Part shown: in pieces, positions 8,406 through 18,049 of the stretch | Numbering within the stretch: the first letter of the stretch is position 1 | Layout of the letters: each line of letters opens with the position of its first letter | The notes under the pieces: model-generated | What the model was told of the DNA's origin: nothing | Databases searched by the model: none | Seen by the model: the letters and a program-made list of their open reading frames with translations, nothing else | Assembly (NCBI RefSeq): GCF_004197395.1 | Contig: NZ_SELS01000003.1 | Coordinates: forward strand, 62,001 to 126,000 | Length of the DNA stretch: 64,000 bases | Source: Paraburkholderia sp. UYCP14C | GTDB taxonomy: Bacteria > Pseudomonadota > Gammaproteobacteria > Burkholderiales > Burkholderiaceae | Direction: 5' to 3' | Position numbers and translations under genes: made by a program

Positions 8406-9193
8406 GCGTGGGCTCCGGCGAGCGCCGCGTCGGCGCTGCCCATGTAGGCTTGCATCACGAGCGGATTCTTCGACACTTCCGCGTAGCTGCCCTCGGCGAG
8501 CACTTCACCCCGTTGCAGCACGGTGATCGTGTCGGAGATACCGGCGATCACGTTCATATTGTGTTCGACCATCAGGATCGTGCGGCCCGCCGATACTTTC
8601 TTGATCAGCGCGGTCACCCGGTCGACATCCTCATGACCCATGCCTTGCGTCGGTTCGTCGAGCAGCATCAACTCCGGCTCCATCGCGAGGGTGGTCGCGA
8701 TTTCGAGCGCGCGCTTGCGACCATAGGCGAGTTCGACGGTCAACACATCGGCGAAATCGGTCAGGCCGACCTGGGTCAGCAGATCCATCGCGCGATCGTT
8801 CAGACGCTGTAGCGTACGTTCGCTCTTCCAGAAGTGAAACGCGGTGCCGAGCGAGCGCTGCAAACCGATGCGCACGTTCTGCAATGCCGTCAGATGCGGA
8901 AATACCGCGGAAATCTGGAACGAACGAATGATGCCCCGCCGCGCGATCTGGGCGGGACGTTCACTGGTGATGTCGACGCCGTTGAAAACGATCTGACCCG
9001 CGGTGGGTTCGAGAAATTTGGTGAGCAGATTGAAGCAGGTGGTCTTGCCCGCTCCATTGGGGCCGATCAGTGCATGGATCGAGCCACGGCGCACGCGCAG
9101 GTTCACGCCGTTCACGGCGACAAAGCCTTTGAACTCACGGGTGAGGCCGCGAGTTTCGAGAATCGTATCGCCGAGAATCATGTTCCCTTCCAT
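8402..9193 (-). CDS. livG: HAAT-family ABC transporter ATP-binding protein LivG
   Basis: Cytoplasmic ATPase subunit, 263 residues, first gene of the livGF-K-HM operon. It has a canonical Walker A GPNGAGKTT (Lys50), the LivG-specific insert QIARRGIIRSFQISAVFPHLTALQNV, a signature region LAYGRKRALEIA and Walker B LMLLDEPTQGMGHED with the H-loop VEHNM. The start could also be the Met four codons in (MILGDTILETRGL), which has GGAAGGGA just upstream. It overlaps livF by 4 bp. The promoter must lie in the 288-bp gap before 9482, where I see no clear consensus. Confidence 0.93.
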   Translation of the reverse strand: MEGNMILGDTILETRGLTREFKGFVAVNGVNLRVRRGSIHALIGPNGAGKTTCFNLLTKFLEPTAGQIVFNGVDITSERPAQIARRGIIRSFQISAVFPHLTALQNVRIGLQRSLGTAFHFWKSERTLQRLNDRAMDLLTQVGLTDFADVLTVELAYGRKRALEIATTLAMEPELMLLDEPTQGMGHEDVDRVTALIKKVSAGRTILMVEHNMNVIAGISDTITVLQRGEVLAEGSYAEVSKNPLVMQAYMGSADAALAGAHA

Positions 9194-9481
9194 ACGGAGT
9201 AAGGCGAAGCACTTCGGTCTTTAAGCGCGAAGCTCCGCGCGACTTGTTATGTTGGCGGCACCCCTTGCCGCTCGTTGGCGTGCTGCACCAATCCGGACGG
9301 TGATCCATGGCGCGGCATGCAGCATGGCTGCCATTGTCGCCCCAATGATGCAGCGCATTCATTGGGATTTGCACTTAGTGAACGAGGTCCATGCCGTGCG
9401 CACGTGACGCACGGTTCGCACGCTTCAGTACGCGGCGGAAAACATGACCGATGCGCTCACTTTGCATGTCACGCATGGATG

Positions 9482-11197
9482 TCACACCGCCGACATCGAG
9501 GCGGCGACACCCGTTTGCGCGGCCATGCTGCCGCTCACGCGCGCGCGACGATCCTCGCGGATCATGTCGCTCGCGCGTTCGGCGATCATCAGCGTCGGTG
9601 AATTGGTGTTGCCCGAGGTGATGTTGGGCATCACCGACGCATCGACGACACGCAGGCCCTCGACTCCGATAACCCGTAGCCGATTGTCGACGACCGCGGC
9701 GGGATCGTCGCTCGTGCCCATGCGGCAGGTGCCGACCGGATGGAAGATCGTCGTGCCGACCGCGCCCGCGGCCTGCTGCAATTCTTCCTCACTCTGATAC
9801 TGAAGGCCCGGCAGGATCTCCCGCGGCTGATAGCGCGCAAGCGCGGGCGCCGCGACGATGCGACGCGTGAGACGCAGCGCGTTCGCGGCGACGTGGCGGT
9901 CGTACTCGGTCGACAGATAATTCGGCGCGATCAACGGGGGCGCGCAAGCATCGGCCGACGCGATATGAATGCTGCCGCGCGACGTGGGACGCAGCTGACA
10001 CACAGAAGCCGTGAAAGCATTGAAGCGATGCAGCGGTTCGCCGAAGCGATCGAGCGACAAAGGCTGCACGTGATACTCGAGATCGGGTCGTGTGAGCGAG
10101 CGATCGTCCGCGTCGGACTTCGCGAACGCGCCGAGTTGCGACGGCGACATCGACATCGGTCCGCTTTGAAACAACGCGTACTGGATGCCGATCTTCAGCT
10201 TGCCCCACCAATGCGCCGACATCGTATTCAGCGTACGCACGCCCTGCACCTGATACGCCATGCGCAGTTGCAGATGGTCCTGCAGATTTTCGCCGACGCC
10301 GCGCAGATCCTGAACGACCTCGATGCCGAGATTCTGCAGACGCGCACCATTGCCGACGCCGGATAATTCGAGCAATTGCGGCGAGTTGACCGCGCCCGCG
10401 CAAAGGATCACTTCGCAACGCGCTTTGGCGAGATAGTCGACGTCCCCGCCACGATATTCGACACCGGTGCAGCGCCGGCCATCGAACACGACGCGCTGCG
10501 TGTGGGCACCGGTAATGACCGTGAGATTCGCGCGCTTCAGCGCAGGCCGCAAGAATGCCTTCGACGCATTCCAGCGAATGCCGCGCTTCTGATTGACGTC
10601 GAAGTAGCCGACGCCGCTGTTGTCGCCGCGATTGAAATCGTCGGTGGCGGCAATGCCGGTTTGCTGCGCGGCTTTCGCGAACTCTTCGAGGATCTTCCAT
10701 TTGAGGCGCTGCTTTTCGACGCGCCAGGGTCCGCCCGCGCCGTGCGCTTCGTTGGCGCCGCCGTGGTGATCCTCGCTGCGCCTGAAGACCGGCAGCACCG
10801 CGTCCCATGACCACGTGCTGTCGTTCGTCACGCGCGCCCACTCGTCGTAGTCTTCGCGCTGGCCTCGCATATAGATCATGCCGTTGATCGACGAACTGCC
10901 GCCGAGCACACGCCCACGCGGATACGACAGCCTGCGGCCATTCAGACCCGGCTCGGCCTGGGTCTTGTACAGCCAGTCCGTACGCGGATTGCCGATGCAG
11001 TACAGGTAGCCGACCGGCACGTGAATCCAGTGATAGTCGTCTTTGCCGCCGGCTTCGAGCAACAGCACCTGGACGTCGGGATCTTCGGTGAGCCGGTTCG
11101 CCAGCACGCAGCCCGCGGTGCCCGCGCCGACGATGACGTAGTCGAACTCGCCTTCGAGCCGCCGTGTGGCGCGAGGCGTACTGTCGGTATGACCCAT
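9482..11197 (-). CDS. GMC-family FAD-dependent oxidoreductase (choline/alcohol dehydrogenase-like)
   Basis: FAD-dependent dehydrogenase of alcohols, 571 residues, cytoplasmic because no signal peptide is visible. The N-terminal dinucleotide fold is FDYVIVGAGTAGCVLANRL, with ribose-binding LLLEAGG. The GMC signature 1 region is SYPRGRVLGGSSSINGMIYMRG and signature 2 lies around GAVNSPQLLELSG. Near the C-terminus are the active-site FHPVGTCRMG and SGNTNSPTLMIAERASD. The start at 11197 has a good Shine-Dalgarno (AGGAGAC, 8 nt away). It follows mmsA by 130 bp on the same strand, so co-transcription is plausible, perhaps for oxidising an alcohol whose aldehyde is processed further. The exact substrate is unknown: choline dehydrogenase and other polyol or alcohol dehydrogenases share this architecture. 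Confidence 0.88.
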   Translation of the reverse strand: MGHTDSTPRATRRLEGEFDYVIVGAGTAGCVLANRLTEDPDVQVLLLEAGGKDDYHWIHVPVGYLYCIGNPRTDWLYKTQAEPGLNGRRLSYPRGRVLGGSSSINGMIYMRGQREDYDEWARVTNDSTWSWDAVLPVFRRSEDHHGGANEAHGAGGPWRVEKQRLKWKILEEFAKAAQQTGIAATDDFNRGDNSGVGYFDVNQKRGIRWNASKAFLRPALKRANLTVITGAHTQRVVFDGRRCTGVEYRGGDVDYLAKARCEVILCAGAVNSPQLLELSGVGNGARLQNLGIEVVQDLRGVGENLQDHLQLRMAYQVQGVRTLNTMSAHWWGKLKIGIQYALFQSGPMSMSPSQLGAFAKSDADDRSLTRPDLEYHVQPLSLDRFGEPLHRFNAFTASVCQLRPTSRGSIHIASADACAPPLIAPNYLSTEYDRHVAANALRLTRRIVAAPALARYQPREILPGLQYQSEEELQQAAGAVGTTIFHPVGTCRMGTSDDPAAVVDNRLRVIGVEGLRVVDASVMPNITSGNTNSPTLMIAERASDMIREDRRARVSGSMAAQTGVAASMSAV

Positions 11198-11326
11198 CGT
11201 TCAGTCTCCTAAGCATTTCGGCGGCGCAAACGTGGAGGCTCGATTGCTTCCACGCTTCGCGCCGCGACGCGCTTTTATTCTGTTGCTGGCGTGCTTGCCG
11301 ACCTGATGCCGTGCAAAGCCGCCAGC

Positions 11327-12880
11327 TTATTTGGCGACCGGCATCGTGAATTCGGCGCCCTTCGCGATGCTGTCGGGCCAGCGCTGCATGATGCTCTTGT
11401 AGCGCGTGTAGAACCGCACGCCTTCCTCGCCGTACGCGTGATGATCGCCAAATAGCGACTTCTTCCAGCCGCCGAACGAGTGCCAGGCCATCGGCACCGG
11501 AATCGGCACGTTGATGCCGACCATGCCGATCTCAATCTGCCGCGAAAACGCGCGCGCAATGCCGCCGTCGGACGTGAACAGCGACACGCCGTTCGCAAAC
11601 TGATTCGCGTTGATCAGTTCGACCGCGGAGGCAAAGTCGGGCACGCGCACGACGCACAGCACCGGTCCGAAAATCTCCTCGCGGTAGATCTTCATGTCGG
11701 GCGACACGTCGTCGAACAACGTGCCGCCGAGGAAGAAGCCCTTCTCATGCCCGGCGACCTGATGACCGCGCCCATCGACGACGAGCTTCGCGCCCGCGGC
11801 GACGCCGGCGTCGATATAGCCGACCACCTTGTCGCGATGAGTGCCTGTGACGAGCGGCCCCATCTCGGCTGCCGCTTCCATGCCGTTGAGGATCTTCAGG
11901 TTCTTCACACGCGGCGTCAGGCGTTCGATCAGCTCATCGGCGATATGCCCCACCGCGACCGCCACCGAGATCGCCATGCAGCGCTCGCCGGCCGATCCGT
12001 AAGCGGCGCCGATCAGTGCGTCGACGGCCTGGTCCAGATCCGCGTCGGGCATCACGACGAGGTGATTCTTGGCGCCGCCCAACGCCTGCACGCGCTTGCC
12101 GTGCTTCGTGCCTTCCGTGTAGATGTATTCGGCGACCGGCGTCGAGCCGACGAACGACAGCGCGCTCACCTCGGGATGCACGAGCAGCGCATCGACCGCG
12201 ACCTTGTCGCCGTGCACGACGTTGAACACGCCGTCCGGCAGGCCCGCTTCCTTCAGCAGTTCGGCGAGCCGGTTCGACGCCGACGGATCGCGTTCGGACG
12301 GTTTCAGCACGAAAGTGTTGCCGCACGCGATCGCGACCGGGAACATCCAGCACGGCACCATCATCGGGAAATTGAACGGCGTGATGCCCGCGACCACGCC
12401 GAGCGGTTGCCGCAGATTCCAGTTGTCGATGCCGCCGCCGATCTGATCGGTGAAGTCGGTCTTCAGCAGATTGGGGATGCCACACGCGAATTCGACGATT
12501 TCGATGCCGCGCATCACCTCGCCCTTCGCGTCCGAAAACACCTTGCCGTGCTCGCGCGTGATCAGCTCCGCCAGTTCGTCGTGGTGACGGTCGAGCAATT
12601 CCTTGAACTTGAACAGCACCCGCGCGCGTTTGATCGGCGCGGTTTCGCTCCACGCGGGAAACGCGGCTTTGGCGGCGGAAACCGCGGCGTCCACCTCGGC
12701 GACGCTCGCGAGCGGCACGCGCGCATTGACGCTGCCGAGCGCCGGATTGAAGACGTCGCCGAAGCGCCCGCTCGTGCCTTCGACGGCCTTGCCGTTGATG
12801 AAATGGCTCAGCGCGCGTGCGCTCGCCGCGCCGCGTGCGGCTTCGTTCTGGACGGTTGCGTCGGGATATGTCTCGCTCAT
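11327..12880 (-). CDS. mmsA: CoA-acylating methylmalonate-semialdehyde dehydrogenase
   Basis: Converts methylmalonate semialdehyde (or malonate semialdehyde) plus CoA and NAD to propionyl-CoA (or acetyl-CoA) in valine, beta-alanine or inositol breakdown; cytoplasmic. 517 residues with the MmsA-specific strings [41 protein letters not shown] (oxyanion-hole Asn170) and [11 protein letters not shown] with catalytic Cys301. As in true MmsA, the general-base Glu region reads QALGGAKNH, without Glu. An N-terminal ~20 residues rich in Ala precede the core. It is divergent from a LysR-type gene 148 bp away, a likely regulator. Valine degradation fits the nearby branched-chain transporter, but that link is inference. 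Confidence 0.93.
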   Translation of the reverse strand: MSETYPDATVQNEAARGAASARALSHFINGKAVEGTSGRFGDVFNPALGSVNARVPLASVAEVDAAVSAAKAAFPAWSETAPIKRARVLFKFKELLDRHHDELAELITREHGKVFSDAKGEVMRGIEIVEFACGIPNLLKTDFTDQIGGGIDNWNLRQPLGVVAGITPFNFPMMVPCWMFPVAIACGNTFVLKPSERDPSASNRLAELLKEAGLPDGVFNVVHGDKVAVDALLVHPEVSALSFVGSTPVAEYIYTEGTKHGKRVQALGGAKNHLVVMPDADLDQAVDALIGAAYGSAGERCMAISVAVAVGHIADELIERLTPRVKNLKILNGMEAAAEMGPLVTGTHRDKVVGYIDAGVAAGAKLVVDGRGHQVAGHEKGFFLGGTLFDDVSPDMKIYREEIFGPVLCVVRVPDFASAVELINANQFANGVSLFTSDGGIARAFSRQIEIGMVGINVPIPVPMAWHSFGGWKKSLFGDHHAYGEEGVRFYTRYKSIMQRWPDSIAKGAEFTMPVAK

Positions 12881-13028
12881 CTCGTTCCTCTTTCCTGTGA
12901 AATCCTCCGCTTCGCGCGTCGGTGCCGCGCGCGCAAGCGTGTGTTGAACGCCAAGCGTACGGCGCCCACAGGCGACAAATCCAATGAGAATTGCTCAACT
13001 GAGCTATAAGCCGCGCTAATATCAAGAT

Positions 13029-13928
13029 ATGGATCTGACTCTGCTTAGGGCCTTCGTCACCGTCGCGCGCGAGGGCAACCTCACGCGTGCTGCGGTGCAA
13101 CTGCATCTGACCCAACCTGCCGTCAGCCTGCAGATCAAGCACTTGCAGGAGACGCTCGGCGTGACGCTGTTCACGCGGACGTCGCACGGGCTCGCGCTGA
13201 CGCGCGACGGCCAGGCGCTGCTGCCGCACGCCGAACGCGCGCTCGGCGCGGCCGCCGACGTGGAGCGCGCCGCGCAGACGCTTCGCCAGGAAGTGCGCGG
13301 GCGCCTGCGCATCGGCACGATTCTCGACCCGGAGTTTCTGCGCCTCGGCGGCTTCCTGAAGCAGCTGGTCGAGACCTGGCCGCAAATCGAAACTGCTCTG
13401 CGCCACGGCATGTCGGGCTGGGTGCGCGAGCAGATTCGCGCGGGCGAGCTCGACGTCGGCTATTACATCGGCCTGCCATCCGACGACGACAGCCGCGACG
13501 GCGCCACCTTTCACGCGGTCACGCTCACGTATTTCCAGTATCGCGTGCTCGCGCCGGCGGGCTGGAAAGATCGCGTGAAGGGGGCGCGGGACTGGCGCTC
13601 GCTCGCGGCTCTGCCGTGGATCTGGACCCCGCCGGCGTCCGCGCACAACCGGCTGCTGTCGCGCTGTTTCGGCGAGGCGGGCGTCAAGCCCGTCAAGGTG
13701 GCCGAGGTGGACCAGGAGCCGTCGATGCTCGATCTGGTCAAGTCGGGCATCGGTCTCACGCTTGCCCGCGACGCGACCGCCATCGCCGAGGCGCATGCGC
13801 ACGCGCTGACGATCGTCGATGGCATCACGGTGCCGACGCAGTTGAGCTTCATCACGCTCGACGAACGTAAAAACGAGCCGGCGATCGCGGCGGCGTTGAA
13901 GCTGATCGAACAGCAGTGGGCGATTTGA
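13029..13928 (+). CDS. LysR-family transcriptional regulator, divergent from mmsA
   Basis: DNA-binding regulator of 299 residues. The N-terminal winged helix is DLTLLRAFVTVAREGNLTRA ending with LHLTQPAVSLQIKHLQETLG, followed by a LysR substrate domain (from about residue 90) containing LRIGTILDPEFLRLGGFL. It is transcribed away from mmsA with a 148-bp shared gap, the classic LysR arrangement. It therefore probably controls mmsA and perhaps the downstream GMC gene in response to a pathway metabolite. The gap contains candidate T-N11-A half-sites, but none is distinctive enough to mark. Confidence 0.9.
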   Translation: MDLTLLRAFVTVAREGNLTRAAVQLHLTQPAVSLQIKHLQETLGVTLFTRTSHGLALTRDGQALLPHAERALGAAADVERAAQTLRQEVRGRLRIGTILDPEFLRLGGFLKQLVETWPQIETALRHGMSGWVREQIRAGELDVGYYIGLPSDDDSRDGATFHAVTLTYFQYRVLAPAGWKDRVKGARDWRSLAALPWIWTPPASAHNRLLSRCFGEAGVKPVKVAEVDQEPSMLDLVKSGIGLTLARDATAIAEAHAHALTIVDGITVPTQLSFITLDERKNEPAIAAALKLIEQQWAI

Positions 13929-14160
13929 GGGGGCCGGCCCGGCATGGGTTGCGATATGAGTCGCGCTAATGCCCGCGCCGCTCTGACCTGCCCGCACTGA
14001 AACCAATCCGTCACGAAGTTTTTGCTAGATTGTCGTTTTCCGCTCGCGCAGCGGCTTCGCTTTCCACTCCGCCTGACTTCGTCCTTCCCGGCGACTTCTC
14101 CCTGGCGACACCGGCAACCCCGGAGCCACCGGGTACTCCATTCATCCACAGGAGCCTGAC

Positions 14161-14697
14161 ATGGCACGCAACATCGAAATCAAAGCCCGCGCCCAGCATT
14201 TCGACCAACTGCGCGAGCGCGCCGCGCAGCTCGCGACGGACGCGCCGCTGATCTTTCGCCAGCAGGACTTTTTCTACGACGTGCCGCGCGGCCGCCTGAA
14301 GCTGCGCCAGTTCGACGACGGCACGCCGGCCGAGCTGATCTTCTACCAGCGCGACGACCGCGACGGCCCGAAGGCGTCGTACTACACGCGCAGCCCGGTA
14401 ACGAACCCCGAAGCGATGCATGCGCTGCTTGCGACCGCGCTGACGACGCGCGGCATCGTCTCGAAAGAGCGGCACGTGTATCTGATTGGACGCACGCGGA
14501 TTCATCTGGATCGCGTCGACGGTCTCGGCGATTTCGTCGAACTGGAAGTGGTGCTCGCGCAGGAAGACGACGAAGAAGGCGGCCACGCCGAAGCGCAAGC
14601 GATGTTCAGGAGCCTCGGCGTATCCGAAGCGGATCTGGTGCCGGTCGCGTATGTCGATCTGCTGAATGCCGAAGACGAGCCGAAGCAGGCGGCATAG
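14161..14697 (+). CDS. CYTH-domain protein (class IV adenylyl cyclase / triphosphatase superfamily)
   Basis: 178-residue cytoplasmic protein opening with the CYTH signature ExExK-like string NIEIKARAQHFDQL. It continues with charged strands typical of the triphosphate tunnel: DFFYDVPRGRLKLRQF, AELIFYQRDDRDGPK, RIHLDRVDGLGDFVELEVVL. CYTH proteins bind organic or inorganic triphosphates and metal ions. Members act as tripolyphosphatases, thiamine triphosphatases or CyaB-type adenylyl cyclases, and the activity here cannot be decided. It stands alone, with a 230-bp leader after the LysR gene that holds no gene. Confidence 0.85.
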   Translation: MARNIEIKARAQHFDQLRERAAQLATDAPLIFRQQDFFYDVPRGRLKLRQFDDGTPAELIFYQRDDRDGPKASYYTRSPVTNPEAMHALLATALTTRGIVSKERHVYLIGRTRIHLDRVDGLGDFVELEVVLAQEDDEEGGHAEAQAMFRSLGVSEADLVPVAYVDLLNAEDEPKQAA

Positions 14698-14784
14698 AGA
14701 TCGCGTCACCGCAGGGGCCGCGGCAGCGCATGCGCGGCTCACTCTTTCCTGTCAGTCGCCACTGCCGGCAACCGCCTCAAACCC

Positions 14785-15276
14785 TCAAACCGGCGCCGCT
14801 CCCGGCGCCAGATGACCGAGCGGCAACGGCCCATTGCGCTTGAACGTGGTCAGCACGATATTCGAGCGCACGCTATCGACACCCGGCACGCGCATCAGCT
14901 TCTTCATCACGAAGGTCGACAGGTAGTTCAGATCCGGCGCGACGATGCGCAGCAGATAGTCGGCATCGCCGACGACCGCGTGACATTCGAGCACTTCGGG
15001 CAACACGTCGATCTGCTGCTGAAACTGCTCAATGATCGAATCGCCGTGATGCTTGAGTTTCAGGCTCGTGAAAGCGGTGACGCCGAGCCCGAGCTTTTCG
15101 GGCCGCAGCACGACGCGATAGCCATCCACCACGCCGACCTGTTCCAGCCGCTGCAAGCGTCGCCCGATCTGCGACGGCGACAGCGGCACCTGCTCTGCGA
15201 GTTGCTGATGCGTGGCGCGGCCAAAGCGCTGCAGCACGTCGAGCAGCGCGAGATCGAAGTGATCGAGTTCAAGCAT
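14785..15276 (-). CDS. Lrp/AsnC-family transcriptional regulator, divergent from phhA
   Basis: 163-residue regulator. I choose the ATG at 15276 (MLELDHFDLALLDVLQRFGR) because Lrp proteins start just before the LDxxDxxIL helix. Upstream in-frame starts at 15291 (ATG) and 15306 (TTG) are possible. The helix-turn-helix is LAEQVPLSPSQIGRRLQRLE. The C-terminal RAM/ligand domain includes ECHAVVGDADYLLRIVAPDL and GVDSVRSNIVLTTFK. It is divergent from phenylalanine hydroxylase with a 149-bp gap, so it probably activates or represses phhAB in response to an aromatic amino acid. That role is inferred from position. Confidence 0.9.
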   Translation of the reverse strand: MLELDHFDLALLDVLQRFGRATHQQLAEQVPLSPSQIGRRLQRLEQVGVVDGYRVVLRPEKLGLGVTAFTSLKLKHHGDSIIEQFQQQIDVLPEVLECHAVVGDADYLLRIVAPDLNYLSTFVMKKLMRVPGVDSVRSNIVLTTFKRNGPLPLGHLAPGAAPV

Positions 15277-15307
15277 GAGCACATCCCGCATCAATTGGTC
15301 ATTCAAT

Positions 15308-15332
15308 GCACGATTATTGCATATCAGCGTGC
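15308..15332. promoter_or_regulatory. Possible regulator site between the Lrp gene and phhA
   Basis: An inverted repeat GCACG-N15-CGTGC surrounds an AT-rich core (ATTATTGCATAT) in the divergent Lrp/phhA gap. Position and AT-rich centre suit an Lrp-type operator or overlapping promoters, but the repeat is short and could be chance. Confidence 0.3.
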
Positions 15333-15425
15333 TTTCACACCAATCTTGCGCCCATTCCGCAGCCGCTCCGCTCTACACTCGCATACACCGATTTCACGCG
15401 ATTACTCTGTCAAAGCCGCTTCGCC

Positions 15426-16316
15426 ATGCCCACCGCCAGCAGCGCCAAACTCCAGGAACAGTTCGACGCGGGTCTCGAGACCCGCGCCGACTTTATGATC
15501 GACCAGCCTCTAGAACGATACGGCACGGTCGACCACGCGGTCTGGCAACAACTGTACGCGCGCCAAACGACGCTGCTCGAAGGCCGTGTCTGCGATGAAT
15601 TCCTCGCGGGGGTCGAGCGCATCGGCCTGCCGTCCGAGCGCGTGCCCTCCTTCGACGACGTCAACGCCAAGCTCACGCCCGCAACCGGCTGGCGCATCGT
15701 CGCGGTGCCTGGCCTCGTGCCGGACCAGGTGTTCTTCGAGCATCTGGCGAATCGCCGCTTTCCGGTCACCTGGTGGATGCGTCGCCCCGACCAGCTCGAC
15801 TACCTGCAGGAACCCGACTGCTTTCACGACCTGTTCGGCCATGTGCCGCTGCTGATCAACCCGGTATTCGCCGACTACATGCACGCGTACGGCCGCGCCG
15901 CGCTCGCCGCCAATGAAGCGGGCGCGCTGCCGCTGCTCGCGCGGCTCTATTGGTACACAGTGGAGTTCGGGCTGATCCGCGATGCCGCGAGTCCGAACGG
16001 CGTGAAGATCTACGGCGCGGGCATCGTCTCGAGCAAGGCCGAGACGCTATACAGCCAGCAAAGCGCGGCGCCGAACCGGCTCGGCTTCGCGCTCGAACGC
16101 GTGATGCGCACGCGTTATCGCATCGATACGTTCCAGAAAACCTACTTCGTCATCGATGACTTCGCGCAACTGTTCGGCGTCGCGCAAACCGACTTCGCGC
16201 CGCTTCTGACGAAGCTCGTCAAGGCACCCGCCTACGCGGCGGGCGACGTATTCGACGGCGACTGCGTGATCACACGCGGAACCCGCGACGGCTGGCACGC
16301 CGGCGGCGACGTCTGA
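15426..16316 (+). CDS. phhA: Phenylalanine 4-monooxygenase
   Basis: Iron- and tetrahydropterin-dependent hydroxylase converting L-Phe to L-Tyr; cytoplasmic, 296 residues. The start is at 15426 (MPTASSAKLQEQFDAGLETR), since the open frame upstream runs into the promoter. The iron ligands are visible as His134 and His139 in CFHDLFGHVPLL and Glu180 in YWYTVEFGL, matching the bacterial single-domain enzymes. Its length fits that class, with no regulatory ACT domain. phhB, which recycles the pterin cofactor, lies 122 bp downstream on the same strand. An Lrp regulator is divergent upstream. Confidence 0.97.
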   Translation: MPTASSAKLQEQFDAGLETRADFMIDQPLERYGTVDHAVWQQLYARQTTLLEGRVCDEFLAGVERIGLPSERVPSFDDVNAKLTPATGWRIVAVPGLVPDQVFFEHLANRRFPVTWWMRRPDQLDYLQEPDCFHDLFGHVPLLINPVFADYMHAYGRAALAANEAGALPLLARLYWYTVEFGLIRDAASPNGVKIYGAGIVSSKAETLYSQQSAAPNRLGFALERVMRTRYRIDTFQKTYFVIDDFAQLFGVAQTDFAPLLTKLVKAPAYAAGDVFDGDCVITRGTRDGWHAGGDV

Positions 16317-16438
16317 ACATGAAGCCGCCGCGATTCGCCCCGTCCCGGCGTGAGGCGAGCGTTGTGCAATCGTGAAAAAATAACGGCTTCGCCCCGCCTG
16401 CCGGCGCAGCGTGTTCGATCAGCGAGGTAACCAACACC

Positions 16439-16729
16439 ATGATTCAGAAACTGACGTCCGACCAACGTACCCAGCAACTGGCGAAACTGAATCGCTGGCA
16501 AAACGCGGCGGAGCGCGACGCGATTCGCCGCACATTCGAGTTCGCCGACTTCAACGAGGCGTTCGGCTTCATGACGCGCATCGCGATCAAGGCGCAGGAG
16601 ATGGATCACCATGCGGAGTGGTTCAACGTGTACAACAAAGTCGACATCACGCTATCGACCCATGAAGCGAACGGAGTAACCGAACGCGACATCGCGCTCG
16701 CCACGTTCATCGACAGCATTACTATGTAA
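16439..16729 (+). CDS. phhB: Pterin-4a-carbinolamine dehydratase
   Basis: 96-residue cytoplasmic enzyme that dehydrates 4a-hydroxytetrahydropterin, regenerating cofactor after phenylalanine hydroxylation. The diagnostic active-site string is [20 protein letters not shown], followed by [17 protein letters not shown]. The length is typical of PCD/DCoH. It is second in the phhAB unit. The start at 16439 is preceded by GAGGTAACCAACACC, a reasonable Shine-Dalgarno. Confidence 0.96.
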   Translation: MIQKLTSDQRTQQLAKLNRWQNAAERDAIRRTFEFADFNEAFGFMTRIAIKAQEMDHHAEWFNVYNKVDITLSTHEANGVTERDIALATFIDSITM

Positions 16730-16833
16730 TACAAATAATTACCGGCGTTTATGCGTGTTTATACACAACTTGCCGCGTAATCAGGCCACAATGAAAGGAC
16801 AATGCAGGCAATTCCCTGGGCAAACCTTCAGTT

Positions 16834-17058
16834 CTACAGGCTATTCTTAAGTTGAACGTAAGCTTCCCAGGCCTGCCGTGCAATCGGGTCGAAACGATCG
16901 AGTGATAGCGACTGCTGACGCTGTACAATCAGCAGCGCATACGGCTTGGAGAGCGCGCTTGCCTCCTTGCACAGAACGTGTTCGTCGCCGCTTGAAGGTG
17001 AGCGGGCGCGCCAGAAGTTGATTGCGGCTTCCAGTTCGTGAATGCTGATCTCGGACAT
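16834..17058 (-). CDS. DUF3717-family small protein
   Basis: 74-residue protein starting MSEISIHELEAAINFWRARS, a family I recognise as widespread and uncharacterised in Burkholderiaceae (DUF3717). It is soluble, with no signal peptide or membrane segment. Conserved-looking elements include ELEAAINFWR, a CKEASAL segment and the C-terminal DPIARQAWEAYVQL helix. The gene sits between phhB and a two-component system, transcribed against both. Function is unknown. Confidence 0.8.
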   Translation of the reverse strand: MSEISIHELEAAINFWRARSPSSGDEHVLCKEASALSKPYALLIVQRQQSLSLDRFDPIARQAWEAYVQLKNSL

Positions 17059-17207
17059 GGCTTCGTGATGACTGGCACGGCGCTTCGAGTCGGCTCGACA
17101 GCTGCCTGGTGGGGCGATAGCCGCCGCTTCGCACGCTGGCTGTGTAGCAGGCGCCCCGGCGAACCGCTTGCCCAAACGCCTAAACCCATTGTACTTGAGC
17201 GAAATCC

Positions 17208-17894
17208 ATGCGACTCCTTCTGATCGAAGATGACCGCCCCATCGCGCGCGGCATCCAAAGCAGTCTCGAACAAGCCGGCTTCACCGTCGACATGGTCCAT
17301 GACGGCATCTTTGCCGAGCAGGCCCTCACGCAAAACCGCCACGAACTCGTGATCCTCGATCTGGGTCTGCCGGGCATCGACGGCATGACGCTGCTGTCGC
17401 GTTTCCGCCAAAGCAACCGTCACACGCCGGTGATCATCCTGACCGCGCGCGACGAACTGAACGACCGCGTGCAAGGCTTGAACTCGGGCGCCGACGACTA
17501 CATGCTGAAGCCGTTCGAACCGGCCGAGCTCGAAGCGCGCATTCGCGCGGTGATGCGCCGCAGCGGTCCGCACGGCGATATGCCGCGTCCGGAAGTGTCG
17601 CTGGGTGGCGTGCGGCTGTCGGGCGTCGATCGCCGCATCTTCAACGACGACAAACCGCTCGAACTGTCGCCGCGCGAATTCGCGGTGCTCGAAATGCTGC
17701 TGCTGCGTCACGGCCGCGTCGTCAGCAAGGCGCAACTGCAGGACCACCTGACGCACTTCGGCGGCGATCTCGGCGATACCGCGATCGAAGTCTATGTGCA
17801 CCGTGTGCGCAAGAAGCTCGAGAACTGCCGTGTCGAAATCGTCACCGTGCGTGGTTTTGGCTATCTGTTGCAGGAAATCCGCCAGGCCGCATAA
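17208..17894 (+). CDS. OmpR/PhoB-family response regulator (TctD/QseB-like)
   Basis: 228-residue two-component regulator. The receiver domain has acidic pocket EDD (residues 7-9), phosphoacceptor Asp51 in VILDLGLPGIDG, Thr in ILTARD and Lys in YMLKPFEPAEL. The C-terminal winged-helix DNA-binding domain (about 125-225) ends VYVHRVRKKLENCRVEIVTVRGFGYLL. The sensor kinase gene follows on the same strand after 155 bp. Sequence style is that of the TctD, QseB and PmrA group; the stimulus is not evident. Confidence 0.94.
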   Translation: MRLLLIEDDRPIARGIQSSLEQAGFTVDMVHDGIFAEQALTQNRHELVILDLGLPGIDGMTLLSRFRQSNRHTPVIILTARDELNDRVQGLNSGADDYMLKPFEPAELEARIRAVMRRSGPHGDMPRPEVSLGGVRLSGVDRRIFNDDKPLELSPREFAVLEMLLLRHGRVVSKAQLQDHLTHFGGDLGDTAIEVYVHRVRKKLENCRVEIVTVRGFGYLLQEIRQAA

Positions 17895-18049
17895 TCGCCG
17901 TGAAGGCCGCGCATTGCGTCGCGGCCTGACGGCGCCGGACCGGCGCCGCGGATCGGCTGTGCCCGCTGCGCGCCGTGCCGGCAGCCGGTCTGTCTCAACG
18001 CGCTTCGCGCCGTTGCCACCGCAGTTACAACTTTCCCGCGCGTACGATC

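Noticed and set aside
11480-14006. Very long open frames antisense to mmsA and the LysR gene
   Set aside because: They are Arg/His/Asp-rich shadows typical of high-GC DNA, without family motifs. The sense genes are clear.
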